In this document: piece by piece, positions 13,718 through 21,287 of the stretch
How the letters are laid out: every line of letters starts with the position of its first letter
How positions within the stretch are numbered: the first letter of the stretch is position 1
DNA from: CAIJXO01 sp041308645
Lineage (GTDB): Bacteria > Patescibacteriota > Minisyncoccia > Phycocordibacterales > GWA1-40-21
DNA length: 28,715 nt
Assembly: GCA_041308645.1 (NCBI GenBank)
Contig: JBFZBC010000028.1
Coordinates: 1-28,715, forward strand
Direction: 5' to 3'
The notes under the pieces: generated by a model
Databases searched by the model: none
Told to the model about the DNA's origin: nothing
Seen by the model: only the letters and a program-made list of their open reading frames with translations
Position numbers and translations under genes: made by a program

Positions 13718-13846
13718 TAGGAGTTATTTAAGGTATTTTCTAGCTTAAATAATTTTTAAGGGAGTCTAACTTTTGCTACACTTTGGTGTAGCATCGAGGA
13801 CACCCACCTAGAATAATTTCTGGGGAATACCTCAAGGTAACTCCTA
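13718..13846. other. Multi-branched intergenic element E after ndk
   Basis: TAGGAGTTA (13718-13726) pairs with TAACTCCTA (13838-13846), continued after an internal loop by AGGTATT (13731-13737) with AATACCT (13826-13832). Three hairpins lie inside: CTTAAA/TTTAAG (13744-13749/13755-13760), GCTACAC/GTGTAGC (13775-13781/13786-13792, loop TTTG) and CTAGAA/TTCTGG near 13809-13823 with one G-T pair. TTAGACT (13712-13718) can also pair with AGTCTAA (13763-13769), an alternative fold. No coding frame is visible. It shares the layout, not the sequence, of elements A to D. Confidence 0.65.
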
Positions 13847-13851
13847 TAAAG

Positions 13852-13881
13852 AATCTGTACTGTTTAGTACGGATTTTTTAT
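13852..13881 (+). terminator. Rho-independent terminator after ndk and element E
   Basis: AATCTGTACT (13852-13861) pairs with AGTACGGATT (13866-13875), 10 bp with one G-T pair and the loop GTTT, followed by a T-rich tail. It lies between element E and the next promoter, so element E is probably transcribed at the end of the ndk message. Confidence 0.8.
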
Positions 13882-13901
13882 TTTGCTACACACTTTTCAA
13901 A

Positions 13902-13910
13902 TGTTATACT
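13902..13910 (+). promoter_or_regulatory. Extended -10 of the YjdF-like gene, leaderless
   Basis: TGT then TATACT (13905-13910), exactly 6 nt before the ATG at 13917. Confidence 0.65.
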
Positions 13911-13916
13911 ATAAAT

Positions 13917-14384
13917 ATGTTAAAAATATTTAAACAAAAACCTTTTCCTTTTTCAATGTTGATTTTAGTAATACTAGTCCTTCTCCATGTATTCGGATCT
14001 CGTTATTCTTTATATTGGACATATCCTGGTTTTGATATTTTAGTCCATGTTTTTGCTGGCCTCTGGATCTCACTCTTAGTATTATGGTTAGTTTCAATTT
14101 TTGGACAAATAAATTCTTTGAAGGAATATAAAATAAGAACTTTCCTAACCGCTTTATTTACCGCTGTTCTTTTTGGAATTATTTGGGAAGTAGTAGAAAA
14201 TATAAGCAAGATTACTTTTGTGACTGCAGATTTATATAGTCAAAATACTGCTCTGGATATAACAAGCGATGCTTTTGGTGGTATTTTAGCTTATTTATAT
14301 TTTATAAGGAAAAAAAGACAAAATTGTGATAAAGAAGAAGTTCTTCATTCTTTTTATAATAAAACTGGGATAATTAAAAATTAA
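13917..14384 (+). CDS. Four-helix membrane protein, possibly YjdF-like
   Basis: A 155-residue integral membrane protein with hydrophobic segments at about 13-27, 42-63, 78-96 and 120-131. Polar residues recur within or beside them: HVFAGLW, GIIWEVVEN and DITSDAFGGILAYLYF. A His-x-x-x-Gly, Trp-Glu-x-x-Glu and Asp-x-x-x-Asp spacing resembles the YjdF/DUF2238 family of uncharacterised membrane proteins; this match is from memory of the pattern. It has its own leaderless promoter and is followed after 6 nt by the beta-CASP nuclease, so the two are probably co-transcribed. Function unknown. Confidence 0.6.
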   Translation: MLKIFKQKPFPFSMLILVILVLLHVFGSRYSLYWTYPGFDILVHVFAGLWISLLVLWLVSIFGQINSLKEYKIRTFLTALFTAVLFGIIWEVVENISKITFVTADLYSQNTALDITSDAFGGILAYLYFIRKKRQNCDKEEVLHSFYNKTGIIKN

Positions 14385-14390
14385 ATTAAT

Positions 14391-15758
14391 ATGTCTAAGC
14401 TAACTTTTTACGGTGGTGTGGGGACAGTAACAGGGGCAAATTTTTTATTAGAAATTAAAAACACTAAAATGTTGGTGGATTGTGGTATGGTTCAAGGTAG
14501 TAGATCAGCTGAAAATCTAAATCGTTCAGAATTTTATTATAGTCCGGAAGAGATAGACTATCTTTTTGTTACACATACACACATTGATCATATTGGAAGG
14601 ATTCCTAAATTAGTTAAGGATGGATTTAAAGGCCTTATTATTAGTACTCCAGAAACTAAAGAATTAGCAGAGCTCTTACTTATGGATATGGCTAAAATAA
14701 TAATGTCCGATGCCGAACGTGAAGGAATATTGCCTTTATATGAAGCTGACGATGTCCCTAAAGCTTTAGCTTTATGGGAGACATTGCCATACCACACAAA
14801 GAGAGATTTGAAAGATGGGATTAGCGTCTATATTAAGGATGCTGGGCATATACTTGGTTCTGGGATGGTAGAAATTTCTAAGAATAATAAGAAGATTCTT
14901 TTTACCGGTGATCTTGGTAATTCACCATCTATTTTACTTAAGGATACTGAGTGGGTCACAGATGAAAATTATATAGTAATGGAGTCTGTTTATGGTGATC
15001 GTAATCATGCCCCAAAGGGAGAAAGAACTAAAAAATTGAAGCAGGTTATAGAAGATACCATTAAATACAAAAGAACTCTTATTATTCCAACTTTCTCTAT
15101 TGAAAGAACTCAAATGATCATATATGAAATGAATGAATTGTTTGAGAAAAAAGAAATTAAGCAGTATGTCCCAGTTTTCTTGGACTCCCCTTTAGCTATT
15201 AAAGTCACCGAAGTTTATAAAAGATATACAAAAAATTTTAATGACAAAGCTAGGACAGATATTTCAGATGGTGATGATATTTTTAATTTCCCCGGATTAA
15301 AATTTATTGTTCAAAGTGGTGAATCTAGTATGATTAGAAAAGTACCGAATCCAAAGATAATTATGGCAGGATCTGGTATGTCCACTGGTGGGAGAGTTAT
15401 CTATCATGAAGAACATTATGTTTCAAATCCAAACGCGGAGATATTGTTTGTTGGTTACCAAGCAGCAGGAAGTTTAGGCCGACAACTTCAAGATGGGGCA
15501 AAAAAAGTGACAATTTTTGGTGAGGAAAAAGATGTTAGAGTTAAAATTGATACTATTTCTGGCTATTCATCCCATAAAGATTCTGATCATTTGGTAGAAT
15601 TTGTGGAAAAAGCTAATGAAACTGGAGTTTTGAAGCAGGTTTTTGTCGCTATGGGTGAGCCAAAATCTTCCATGTTTTTAATTCAAAAAATCCGTGATAA
15701 TTTAGGGGTAGATGCAATTTATCCTGAGTTTAAGCAAACAATAGAGATAGACCTATAA
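14391..15758 (+). CDS. Metallo-beta-lactamase/beta-CASP RNA nuclease
   Basis: A 455-residue nuclease of the CPSF73-like bacterial group (as in Thermus TTHA0252). The metallo-beta-lactamase motif HTHIDH is at 62-67, with H153 (DAGHILGSG) and D174 (FTGDLG) completing the two-zinc site. The beta-CASP part shows IIPTFSIERTQ, AGSGMSTGGRVIYH and the late His of SGYSSHKD (H395). All expected metal ligands are present, so it should be active on RNA, as endo- and/or 5'-exonuclease. It lacks the KH domains of archaeal relatives. It lies 6 nt after the YjdF-like gene and is followed by the separately transcribed tpiA. Confidence 0.9.
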   Translation: MSKLTFYGGVGTVTGANFLLEIKNTKMLVDCGMVQGSRSAENLNRSEFYYSPEEIDYLFVTHTHIDHIGRIPKLVKDGFKGLIISTPETKELAELLLMDMAKIIMSDAEREGILPLYEADDVPKALALWETLPYHTKRDLKDGISVYIKDAGHILGSGMVEISKNNKKILFTGDLGNSPSILLKDTEWVTDENYIVMESVYGDRNHAPKGERTKKLKQVIEDTIKYKRTLIIPTFSIERTQMIIYEMNELFEKKEIKQYVPVFLDSPLAIKVTEVYKRYTKNFNDKARTDISDGDDIFNFPGLKFIVQSGESSMIRKVPNPKIIMAGSGMSTGGRVIYHEEHYVSNPNAEILFVGYQAAGSLGRQLQDGAKKVTIFGEEKDVRVKIDTISGYSSHKDSDHLVEFVEKANETGVLKQVFVAMGEPKSSMFLIQKIRDNLGVDAIYPEFKQTIEIDL

Positions 15759-15765
15759 TCTTTCG

Positions 15766-15774
15766 TGTTATAAT
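15766..15774 (+). promoter_or_regulatory. Extended -10 of tpiA, leaderless
   Basis: TGT then TATAAT (15769-15774), followed by exactly 6 nt (ATCATT) and the ATG at 15781. Confidence 0.75.
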
Positions 15775-15780
15775 ATCATT

Positions 15781-16539
15781 ATGAATAAACAAAAAATTCT
15801 TGTCGTTGCTAACTGGAAAATGAATCCGAGGACTATTTTGAAAGCTAAAGATATTTTTAGTGGCACAAAAAAAATAACAAAAACTCTTAAAAATACTAAA
15901 GTTGTAGTGTGTCCACCTTTTGTCTATCTTTCTGATTTAGAAAAATTAAATGATAGTCCTGTTGTTTTAGGAGCGCAGGATGTATTTTGGGAAAAAGAAG
16001 GATCTTTCACTGGTGAAATAAGTTCAGGAATGTTAAAGCAGGAAGGGTATGTGATCATCGGTCACTCAGAGAGAAGAGAGCTAGGAGAGACTGATGAAAT
16101 GGTATCTAAAAAAATAATCTCAGCCATTAGAAGTGGCTTGAAACCTATCCTTTGTATTGGGGAAAAGGAGCGTGATTATCATGGTGAATATTTACATTTC
16201 TTACGTACACAAATAATAAATTCATTAGGAAAATTACAAAAAAAATACTTAGTTAACTTATTAATTGCTTATGAGCCAATTTGGGCTATTGGTAAAAAAG
16301 AGGGAAAGGCAATGAAAGAAAGTGATATTCATGAAACCTCCATCTTTATAAAAAAAGTTTTAGCTGATATTTATGATAAAAAAAATGCATTATTTGTACC
16401 TATTCTTTATGGAGGTTCCGTTGGTAAGGATAATGCTAGGAATATTATAAAAAAAGGTGAAGTTCAAGGTTTACTTGTCGGTCATGAAAGTCTAAGTGTA
16501 AAAAAGTTTTCTGAATTATTAAAAAATGTTGATGATTAA
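15781..16539 (+). CDS. tpiA: Triosephosphate isomerase
   Basis: Interconverts dihydroxyacetone phosphate and glyceraldehyde 3-phosphate in glycolysis. The TIM-barrel catalytic set is present: N11 and K13 (ANWKMN), H95 (IGHSERRE) and E165 (AYEPIWAIG). The phosphate-binding ILYGGSV loop is normal. The second phosphate loop reads GLLVGHESLS where most enzymes have LVGGASL or LVGRASL, so a His replaces the usual Gly or Arg and Glu replaces Ala. Length 252, as expected. The gene is monocistronic with a leaderless promoter. Confidence 0.96.
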   Translation: MNKQKILVVANWKMNPRTILKAKDIFSGTKKITKTLKNTKVVVCPPFVYLSDLEKLNDSPVVLGAQDVFWEKEGSFTGEISSGMLKQEGYVIIGHSERRELGETDEMVSKKIISAIRSGLKPILCIGEKERDYHGEYLHFLRTQIINSLGKLQKKYLVNLLIAYEPIWAIGKKEGKAMKESDIHETSIFIKKVLADIYDKKNALFVPILYGGSVGKDNARNIIKKGEVQGLLVGHESLSVKKFSELLKNVDD

Positions 16540-16612
16540 AAGGAAAGATTATTTTTGGGGCATATTTCTTTTTGCTTTTTCTTTTTTTTTACTAATACAG
16601 TTTCAACTTTAG
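16532..16612 (+). CDS. Possible 26-residue membrane peptide overlapping tpiA
   Basis: An ATG inside the last codons of tpiA (overlap 8 nt) opens MIKRKDYFWGIFLFAFSFFL and ends LIQFQL-TAG. The layout, a basic start followed by one hydrophobic helix, is that of a small membrane peptide. After the TAG the same frame stays open to a TAA at 16706-16708, coding TIILYLNFLEETMQGG and more, so it could instead be the remnant of a longer gene broken by a stop. T-rich DNA gives hydrophobic peptides by chance, so this is weak. Confidence 0.25.
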   Translation: MIKRKDYFWGIFLFAFSFFLLIQFQL

Positions 16613-16761
16613 ACAATAATTTTGTATCTAAACTTTTTAGAGGAGACTATGCAGGGAGGATTGTTTGAAGTGGAGGTGGATACAATGAGTAAGCAAATTG
16701 AAAAATAAATCTTAAAAAAGTTTTTCTAAATAATTATTTTCAAATAGAAGAAATGAATTAA

Positions 16762-17133
16762 CTATTTATCTAAATCAGGATGTGGCATTTTATCTATATC
16801 CTCTTGCTTAGTCCAACCACCAAGAATATGTAAATGTAAGTGGTTTATTATTTGACCACCATCGCGACCGACATTAAAAACAGTTTTATAACCTTTTAGA
16901 CCCGCCTTTTTTGCATCATCTCTCGCTGCTAAAAACATTTGACCAACAATTTTTGCTTCCTCTTCTTTTAATTTAGACACTGATTCTATATGTTCTTTAG
17001 GAATCACAAGGTGGTGTATTGGGGCTGACGGTCTTATGTCTTTCATAACGACAAGATCAGAATCCTCATAAAGGATTTGGCCTGGAATTTCTTTTGCTAT
17101 TATTTTACAAAAAATACAATTTTTATCTTTCAT
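16762..17133 (-). CDS. HIT-family (HINT-like) hydrolase
   Basis: A 123-residue histidine-triad protein, a nucleotidyl-hydrolase that typically cleaves AMP-lysine or AMP-lipid-like phosphoramidates. The triad is NHLHLHILGG with H98, H100 and H102. CIFCKIIAKEIP near the start has C6 and C9 of a probable zinc site, and APIHHLVIPKEHIESV is the usual central segment. Transcribed from its own promoter in the 38-nt gap to recG, convergent with tpiA. The substrate cannot be told from sequence. Confidence 0.95.
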   Translation of the reverse strand: MKDKNCIFCKIIAKEIPGQILYEDSDLVVMKDIRPSAPIHHLVIPKEHIESVSKLKEEEAKIVGQMFLAARDDAKKAGLKGYKTVFNVGRDGGQIINHLHLHILGGWTKQEDIDKMPHPDLDK

Positions 17134-17139
17134 TTGCTA

Positions 17140-17148
17140 ATTTTAACA
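17140..17148 (-). promoter_or_regulatory. Extended -10 of the HIT gene, leaderless
   Basis: On the minus strand TGT precedes TAAAAT (17145-17140), followed by exactly 6 nt (TAGCAA) and the ATG at 17133. Confidence 0.6.
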
Positions 17149-17171
17149 TAATTGAATTTATTATGCCTCCT

Positions 17172-19394
17172 TTACTCAAAATGAATGGCTTCGCCCTCTG
17201 ATTTTCGGTGGGTGAGTTTTGTTATGAGCAGGGGATATTGGGACAGGGTTTCGTCTTGGGTGAGGAGGTATTCGGCTTCCGCACGGGCGGCTTCCACCAT
17301 TTTTAAATTACGCAAAGCTTCCATACCAATGTCGGAAATACCCCATTGTTTATTACCAGAAAGTTCACCTGGACCACGGAGTTTGAGATCAAATTCCGCC
17401 AGTTCAAAACCATTGGAAGAATTTTTAAAAGCTTTTAATCTTTGAACGGTTTTATCAGTTTTAGAGTCGGCAAAAACGTAACAGTAAGCCTGATCGTTGC
17501 TACGGATGACGCGACCACGGAGCTGATGAAGTTGGGCTAGGCCAAACCTTTCTGCGCCTTCTATTATTATCACGGTGGCATTTGGCACGTTCACACCCAC
17601 CTCTACCACGGAGGTGGCGACGAGGATTTTTATTTCACCCTGCTTAAATTGATCCATCACATATTCCTTGTCGGCTGGAAGCATTTTACTATGAAGAATT
17701 CCAATTTTATTTTTATATTCTGGAAAGATATCTCTCTCTAATCTTTCAGCCTCCTCAATCACAGACTTGGCAATTACTGCCATTTCTTTGGCTGGATCAG
17801 GAACATCAATTCGTGGACAAATCACATAAGCTTGGCGACCAGCTTGTAATTCCTTTTTTATTTTTTCATAAGTATTTTCACGTTCACCCGGTAAAACTAT
17901 TTCTGAAATAATCGGTTTTCTTCCAGCGGGCATTTGATCCAGCAAGGTCAAATCCAAGTCTCCGTAAACAGTCAGGGCCAGAGTGCGGGGAATAGGTGTG
18001 GCGGTCATGGAAAGTAAATGCGGATTAAGCCCCTCCTTTTGCATCAGTTTTTTTCTCTGGGCCGTGCCAAAACGGTGTTGCTCATCAATAATCACATAAG
18101 CCAAATGTTTGAATTTAACAGATTTCTGAATCAGGGCGTGCGTGCCAATCAGTATTGGCACTTCACCATTTTCCACCCATTTTAAAAGTTGAGCACGAGA
18201 AATATTTGTCCATTCCTTTGGATTTGTTTTGGAGGGGAATTTTCTACATTCTTTTCCAGTAATCAAGCCTATATTTATACCGAGATATGTAAAATATTGG
18301 ATAAAGGATTCGAAATGTTGTTTGGCTAGGATTTCTGTTGGTGCCATATAAGCAACTTGTAGGTGACCATAATTTTGTTTTTTTGGTTTAGAAGTAATTA
18401 CTGAATAAGCGGTAGAAGCAGCGACAGCTGTTTTGCCCGAACCTACATCTCCTTCAAGTAAGCGGGACATAGCATGCCCACTATAAAAATCAGTCATAAT
18501 ATGTCCAATTGCTTTTTTTTGGGCATCTGTGGCAGTAAAAGGAAATCTTTTTACAAATTGTTCTATTTCTTCCGGAGTTTTCTCAATTATAAATGATGGT
18601 TCTTTTTTCCATAACAGTTGATCTTTCTTTTTTTGTAACTGAATAAAAAAGACTTCTTCAAAAGCGAATCTTTTTCTCGCTGAAAGAGCATGGTCTTTTT
18701 TTAATGGTGCATGGATCCATACTAGGGCCGTGGAAAGAGAGGGGAGATTATAGGTTTTTAAAATATAGCTTGGGATCGGATCAATAATAGAATCTAAAAT
18801 TCTACCAGCGAAGATTTTTTGTATGGCATGATATAACCAATTTGAAGTTAGACCCTGGCTTTCTGGATAAACGGGATATAAACTATGAGCTTCTCCTTCT
18901 TCTCCAAAAAGTGAATCACCAACCCCGGTTGGTAGTTTAGATATTACTTCAATTTTGGGGTTTATAAAAGACAGGATTTCGGAACCTCCTAAGGATGTTC
19001 CTAGAGAGCTCCCTAGGACCGTCCTAGGGTTTTTCTTTTTTGATACTTTTCCTTCTACTCGAACTAAGGCACCATCATGAATCATTTTAGCAATATATGG
19101 TTGATGAAACCAAATCACTTTTATTTTTCCAGTCTCGTCCTCAATATAACCTTCAGAGATCGGAGTTCTTTTTATAAAGGCCTTTCCTGTCTTTAGACCA
19201 GTTATTTTTCCAAAAATAACAGCACTTTCACCTGATATAAGACTACTGATGTTTTTTATTTCTGAAGTATCACCATAGCGAGTGGGGAAATGGTAGAGCA
19301 AATCTTGTATTGTTTTCAGACCAAGTTTTTTTAGGGCTTTTTTCTGGGCTTCCTGTAGTCGGAAATCTTTTTCTATTAAATCATTAAGTTGCAT
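17172..19394 (-). CDS. recG: ATP-dependent DNA helicase RecG with a palindrome-encoded insert
   Basis: RecG remodels stalled replication forks and branches Holliday junctions. The 740 residues have an N-terminal OB-fold wedge domain (about 55-175) and helicase motifs: GDVGSGKT at 315-322 (K321), the DEQH box at 437-440, SMTATPIPRTLAL, VEVGVNVPNATVIIIEGAER and QLRGRVIRS. The C-terminal segment LKLRGPGELSGNKQWG is typical. Within the OB-fold, residues 122-139 (NPRTVLGSSLGTSLGGSE) form a repetitive insert whose DNA is a cluster of palindromes (18981-19029). The frame stays open through it. It starts from a leaderless promoter and is divergent from mgtC. Confidence 0.96.
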   Translation of the reverse strand: MQLNDLIEKDFRLQEAQKKALKKLGLKTIQDLLYHFPTRYGDTSEIKNISSLISGESAVIFGKITGLKTGKAFIKRTPISEGYIEDETGKIKVIWFHQPYIAKMIHDGALVRVEGKVSKKKNPRTVLGSSLGTSLGGSEILSFINPKIEVISKLPTGVGDSLFGEEGEAHSLYPVYPESQGLTSNWLYHAIQKIFAGRILDSIIDPIPSYILKTYNLPSLSTALVWIHAPLKKDHALSARKRFAFEEVFFIQLQKKKDQLLWKKEPSFIIEKTPEEIEQFVKRFPFTATDAQKKAIGHIMTDFYSGHAMSRLLEGDVGSGKTAVAASTAYSVITSKPKKQNYGHLQVAYMAPTEILAKQHFESFIQYFTYLGINIGLITGKECRKFPSKTNPKEWTNISRAQLLKWVENGEVPILIGTHALIQKSVKFKHLAYVIIDEQHRFGTAQRKKLMQKEGLNPHLLSMTATPIPRTLALTVYGDLDLTLLDQMPAGRKPIISEIVLPGERENTYEKIKKELQAGRQAYVICPRIDVPDPAKEMAVIAKSVIEEAERLERDIFPEYKNKIGILHSKMLPADKEYVMDQFKQGEIKILVATSVVEVGVNVPNATVIIIEGAERFGLAQLHQLRGRVIRSNDQAYCYVFADSKTDKTVQRLKAFKNSSNGFELAEFDLKLRGPGELSGNKQWGISDIGMEALRNLKMVEAARAEAEYLLTQDETLSQYPLLITKLTHRKSEGEAIHFE
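18981..19029. repeat. Palindrome cluster inserted in recG
   Basis: CCCTAGGAC (19011-19019) and GTCCTAGGG (19021-19029) form a perfect inverted repeat around one base. Next to it GGAAC (18981-18985) pairs with GTTCC (18997-19001), and TCC (18987-18989) with GGA (18993-18995), while CCTAG (19000-19004) can pair with CTAGG (19013-19017). In the reading frame it gives a 12-nt rhythm (VLGS, SLGT, SLGG). Length plus frame are compatible with a palindromic element inserted in a coding gene, as known for Rickettsia palindromic elements; no relation to those is claimed. Confidence 0.7.
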
Positions 19395-19400
19395 TAGCGT

Positions 19401-19409
19401 ATCATACCA
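19401..19409 (-). promoter_or_regulatory. Extended -10 of recG, leaderless
   Basis: On the minus strand TGG precedes TATGAT (19406-19401), followed by exactly 6 nt (ACGCTA) and the recG ATG at 19394. Confidence 0.6.
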
Positions 19410-19415
19410 AAAAAG

Positions 19416-19424
19416 TGCTATAAT
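19416..19424 (+). promoter_or_regulatory. Extended -10 of mgtC
   Basis: TGC then TATAAT (19419-19424), 27 nt before the ATG at 19452, giving a leader of about 21 nt. It lies 12 nt from the divergent recG -10, so the two promoters overlap and may interfere. Confidence 0.6.
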
Positions 19425-19451
19425 TAATATTATTAATTTAAATAAAATTAT

Positions 19452-19943
19452 ATGGAACTTACAACAATAGATATCTTGATTCGTTTAGTGGTGGCCGTGT
19501 TGCTAGGTGGATTAGTAGGTGTGGAGAGAACCCTAGCTGGTAAAACCGCCGGTATGAGAACATACGCTCTTGTTTCTATGGGCTCAGCTTTATTTGTAAT
19601 AATTTCTCAAATTATTTCCACTCAATTTGTAGGTTTAATCAACTTTGATCCCCTTCGTATGGCCTCTCAAATTATTGTTGGTATTGGTTTTATTGGCGCT
19701 GGTTTAGTTTTTCATAATAGTAGAGAGATGAGAACTTCTGGACTTACTTCAGCTGCTGGTCTCTGGGTCTCGGCTGGCATTGGTATAGCCTGTGGTTTTT
19801 CTCTGTACACTGTGGCTATTATTTCAGCTTTACTTACCTTGTTAATATTTACTGTCCTTTGGTATATTGAAAAAAGTTTTAAGAAAATTTCCTATTCTGA
19901 TGAAAAAGAGGAGGTTGAAAATTCTGAAAGATTGCACGAATAG
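19452..19943 (+). CDS. MgtC/SapB-family membrane protein
   Basis: A 163-residue inner-membrane protein with about five hydrophobic helices. The family motifs are LGGLVGVERTLAGKTAGMRT near residues 17-37, ASQIIVGIGFIGAGLVF near 75-92 and RTSGLTSAAGLWVSAGIGIA near 98-117. MgtC proteins are linked to magnesium limitation and, in pathogens, survival in macrophages by modulating F-ATPase; transport itself is not established. The usual C-terminal cytoplasmic ACT-like domain is absent. It is divergent from recG and ends just before a tRNA gene on the other strand. Confidence 0.9.
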   Translation: MELTTIDILIRLVVAVLLGGLVGVERTLAGKTAGMRTYALVSMGSALFVIISQIISTQFVGLINFDPLRMASQIIVGIGFIGAGLVFHNSREMRTSGLTSAAGLWVSAGIGIACGFSLYTVAIISALLTLLIFTVLWYIEKSFKKISYSDEKEEVENSERLHE

Positions 19944-19948
19944 GTATT

Positions 19949-20038
19949 TGGCGGAGACGGCTGGATTCGAACCAGCGGGGGCGATTAAACCCCACCTCTT
20001 TAGCAAAGAGGCACATTAGACCACTCTGACACGTCTCC
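19949..20038 (-). tRNA. tRNA-Ser (anticodon GCU)
   Basis: On the minus strand the gene begins GGAGACG at 20038 and ends CGTCTCC-G-CCA at 19949, so the CCA tail is encoded. A 7-bp acceptor stem, the anticodon stem CCTCT/AGAGG with loop TTGCTAA (anticodon at 20004-20002), a long variable arm with GGGG/CCCC, and a T-arm GCTGG/CCAGC with TTCGAAT are all visible. The long variable arm is diagnostic of serine. It reads AGC and AGU codons. Confidence 0.97.
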
Positions 20039-20082
20039 TTATGGGTAAATCTAGCATAAAATTATTAATTAATCTAGAAACT

Positions 20083-20091
20083 TGCTATAAT
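20083..20091 (+). promoter_or_regulatory. Extended -10 of the TspO-like gene
   Basis: TGC then TATAAT (20086-20091), 29 nt before the ATG at 20121, predicting a leader of about 23 nt. The same TGC-TATAAT is used before mgtC. Confidence 0.6.
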
Positions 20092-20120
20092 CTATTGATA
20101 TAAGCTAATTTAATAATAAT

Positions 20121-20519
20121 ATGAATAATACATACAATTGGTATTCACAATTAATAAAACCAGATTGGGCACCACCATCATGGGTTTTTGGTCCAGCTTG
20201 GACATTTTTATATATTTTGATAGCTATTTCTTTTGGAAGAGTTTTTATGCTTTTGTGGCAAAGGAAAATTGCTTTTATGGTTGCTTTGCCTTTTATTTTA
20301 AATCTAATTTTTAATTTTTCTTTTACTCCACTACAATTTGGTTTACAAAATAATTTATTAGCCGCTATTGATATTCTGCTTGTTCTTGGAACTTTGATTT
20401 GGGCAATATTCGCTATCTATCCACATGCTCGCTTGATCGCATATATGCAGATCCCTTATTTGCTTTGGGTTTCTTTTGCTACTGTCTTACAGATCACCAT
20501 TACTTATTTAAATATATAA
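20121..20519 (+). CDS. TspO/MBR-family membrane protein
   Basis: A 132-residue, five-helix membrane protein of the tryptophan-rich sensory protein/translocator family, which binds porphyrins and related ligands. The signature WYSQLIKPDWAPPSWVFGPA is at about residues 6-25, continuing WTFLYILIAISFG. The family's central Asn-rich helix reads LPFILNLIFNFSFTPLQFGL; the usual W-S-x-x-F pattern is changed to F-S-F. Helices lie at about 26-43, 51-69, 79-98 and 103-129 besides the first re-entrant segment. Its role here is unknown; no porphyrin genes are in the window. It is convergent with comF with 7 nt between. Confidence 0.88.
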   Translation: MNNTYNWYSQLIKPDWAPPSWVFGPAWTFLYILIAISFGRVFMLLWQRKIAFMVALPFILNLIFNFSFTPLQFGLQNNLLAAIDILLVLGTLIWAIFAIYPHARLIAYMQIPYLLWVSFATVLQITITYLNI

Positions 20520-20526
20520 TATTTTT

Positions 20527-21246
20527 TTAGTGAGCTAAAGCAAAACCACGAATTTTATTTAGACTAATGCCGGCAGTTTGAAGTGTACAGAAGGACTCAC
20601 GCATTGTTGCACCGGTAGTGATAACATCGTCAATTATAATAAAAGAATAATTAGATATTTCTCCTTTTGGTAAAACTTCCAAATTTACTGAAAAGGTATT
20701 TTTTAAATTTTCTAGTCTCTTTTTTCTATTACTTACTTTAGTTTGGTGAGGAGTATCAACTTTCTTTAATAAAAAATTTTCTAACAAATAAAAATTTTTC
20801 TCTTTTCTTTGTCTATCTATCCTTATTAATTCACGGGCAATTAAAACACATTGATTAAAACCCTTCTCTCTTTGTCTATTTTTTGATGAGGGAATGGGAA
20901 CCAAAATAATATTTCTAAAGTTATTAAAAGTCTCTAAATCAGCAAGTTCTTCAATAATGTATTCATATAAGATAAGACTGAAATCCTGAATAAGTTTTCT
21001 GTTGGCACGGTATTTAATTTCCCAAATTGCCTGACGGCACAAGGTTGTTTTGTAATTAAAAATCGCCTTTATTTTATTTGTCTCAAAATCAAAGTTATCT
21101 GCTCTTGGTATCATCTCAAAAAGACCATTTGAACCTAGTCCCTCTAATTGTCTAATCTTTTTTTCTTTTGGTAGCAAAAAATCTGTTATAATTAATACTA
21201 AATTTCTTAAAAAGTTAGTAATATATATCGTTGTCCTGTTATTCAT
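20527..21246 (-). CDS. ComF-family phosphoribosyltransferase-like protein
   Basis: A 239-residue protein with a type I PRTase fold. The PRPP-binding motif is IIIDDVITTGAT at 203-214, and the ComF signature VPIPSSKNRQREKGFNQC lies at about 116-133. ComF proteins assist DNA uptake during transformation. The N-terminal zinc ribbon (paired CxxC) of typical ComF is missing; residues 1-50 hold a hydrophobic stretch and no cysteine pair. It sits head-to-head with the type IV pilus operon, which fits a competence role, as pili capture DNA. The minus-strand TATCAT (21260-21255) or CATAAT (21257-21252) is the probable -10, 5-8 nt from the start. Confidence 0.88.
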   Translation of the reverse strand: MNNRTTIYITNFLRNLVLIITDFLLPKEKKIRQLEGLGSNGLFEMIPRADNFDFETNKIKAIFNYKTTLCRQAIWEIKYRANRKLIQDFSLILYEYIIEELADLETFNNFRNIILVPIPSSKNRQREKGFNQCVLIARELIRIDRQRKEKNFYLLENFLLKKVDTPHQTKVSNRKKRLENLKNTFSVNLEVLPKGEISNYSFIIIDDVITTGATMRESFCTLQTAGISLNKIRGFALAH

Positions 21247-21255
21247 TTGTGATTA

Positions 21256-21264
21256 TGATATAAT
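21256..21264 (+). promoter_or_regulatory. Extended -10 of the pilus operon (pilM)
   Basis: TGA then TATAAT (21259-21264), 23 nt before the pilM ATG at 21288; leader about 17 nt. The same bases carry the comF -10 on the opposite strand, so the two divergent promoters overlap almost fully. Confidence 0.6.
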
Positions 21265-21287
21265 ATATTCTATAAATAGTATATAAA

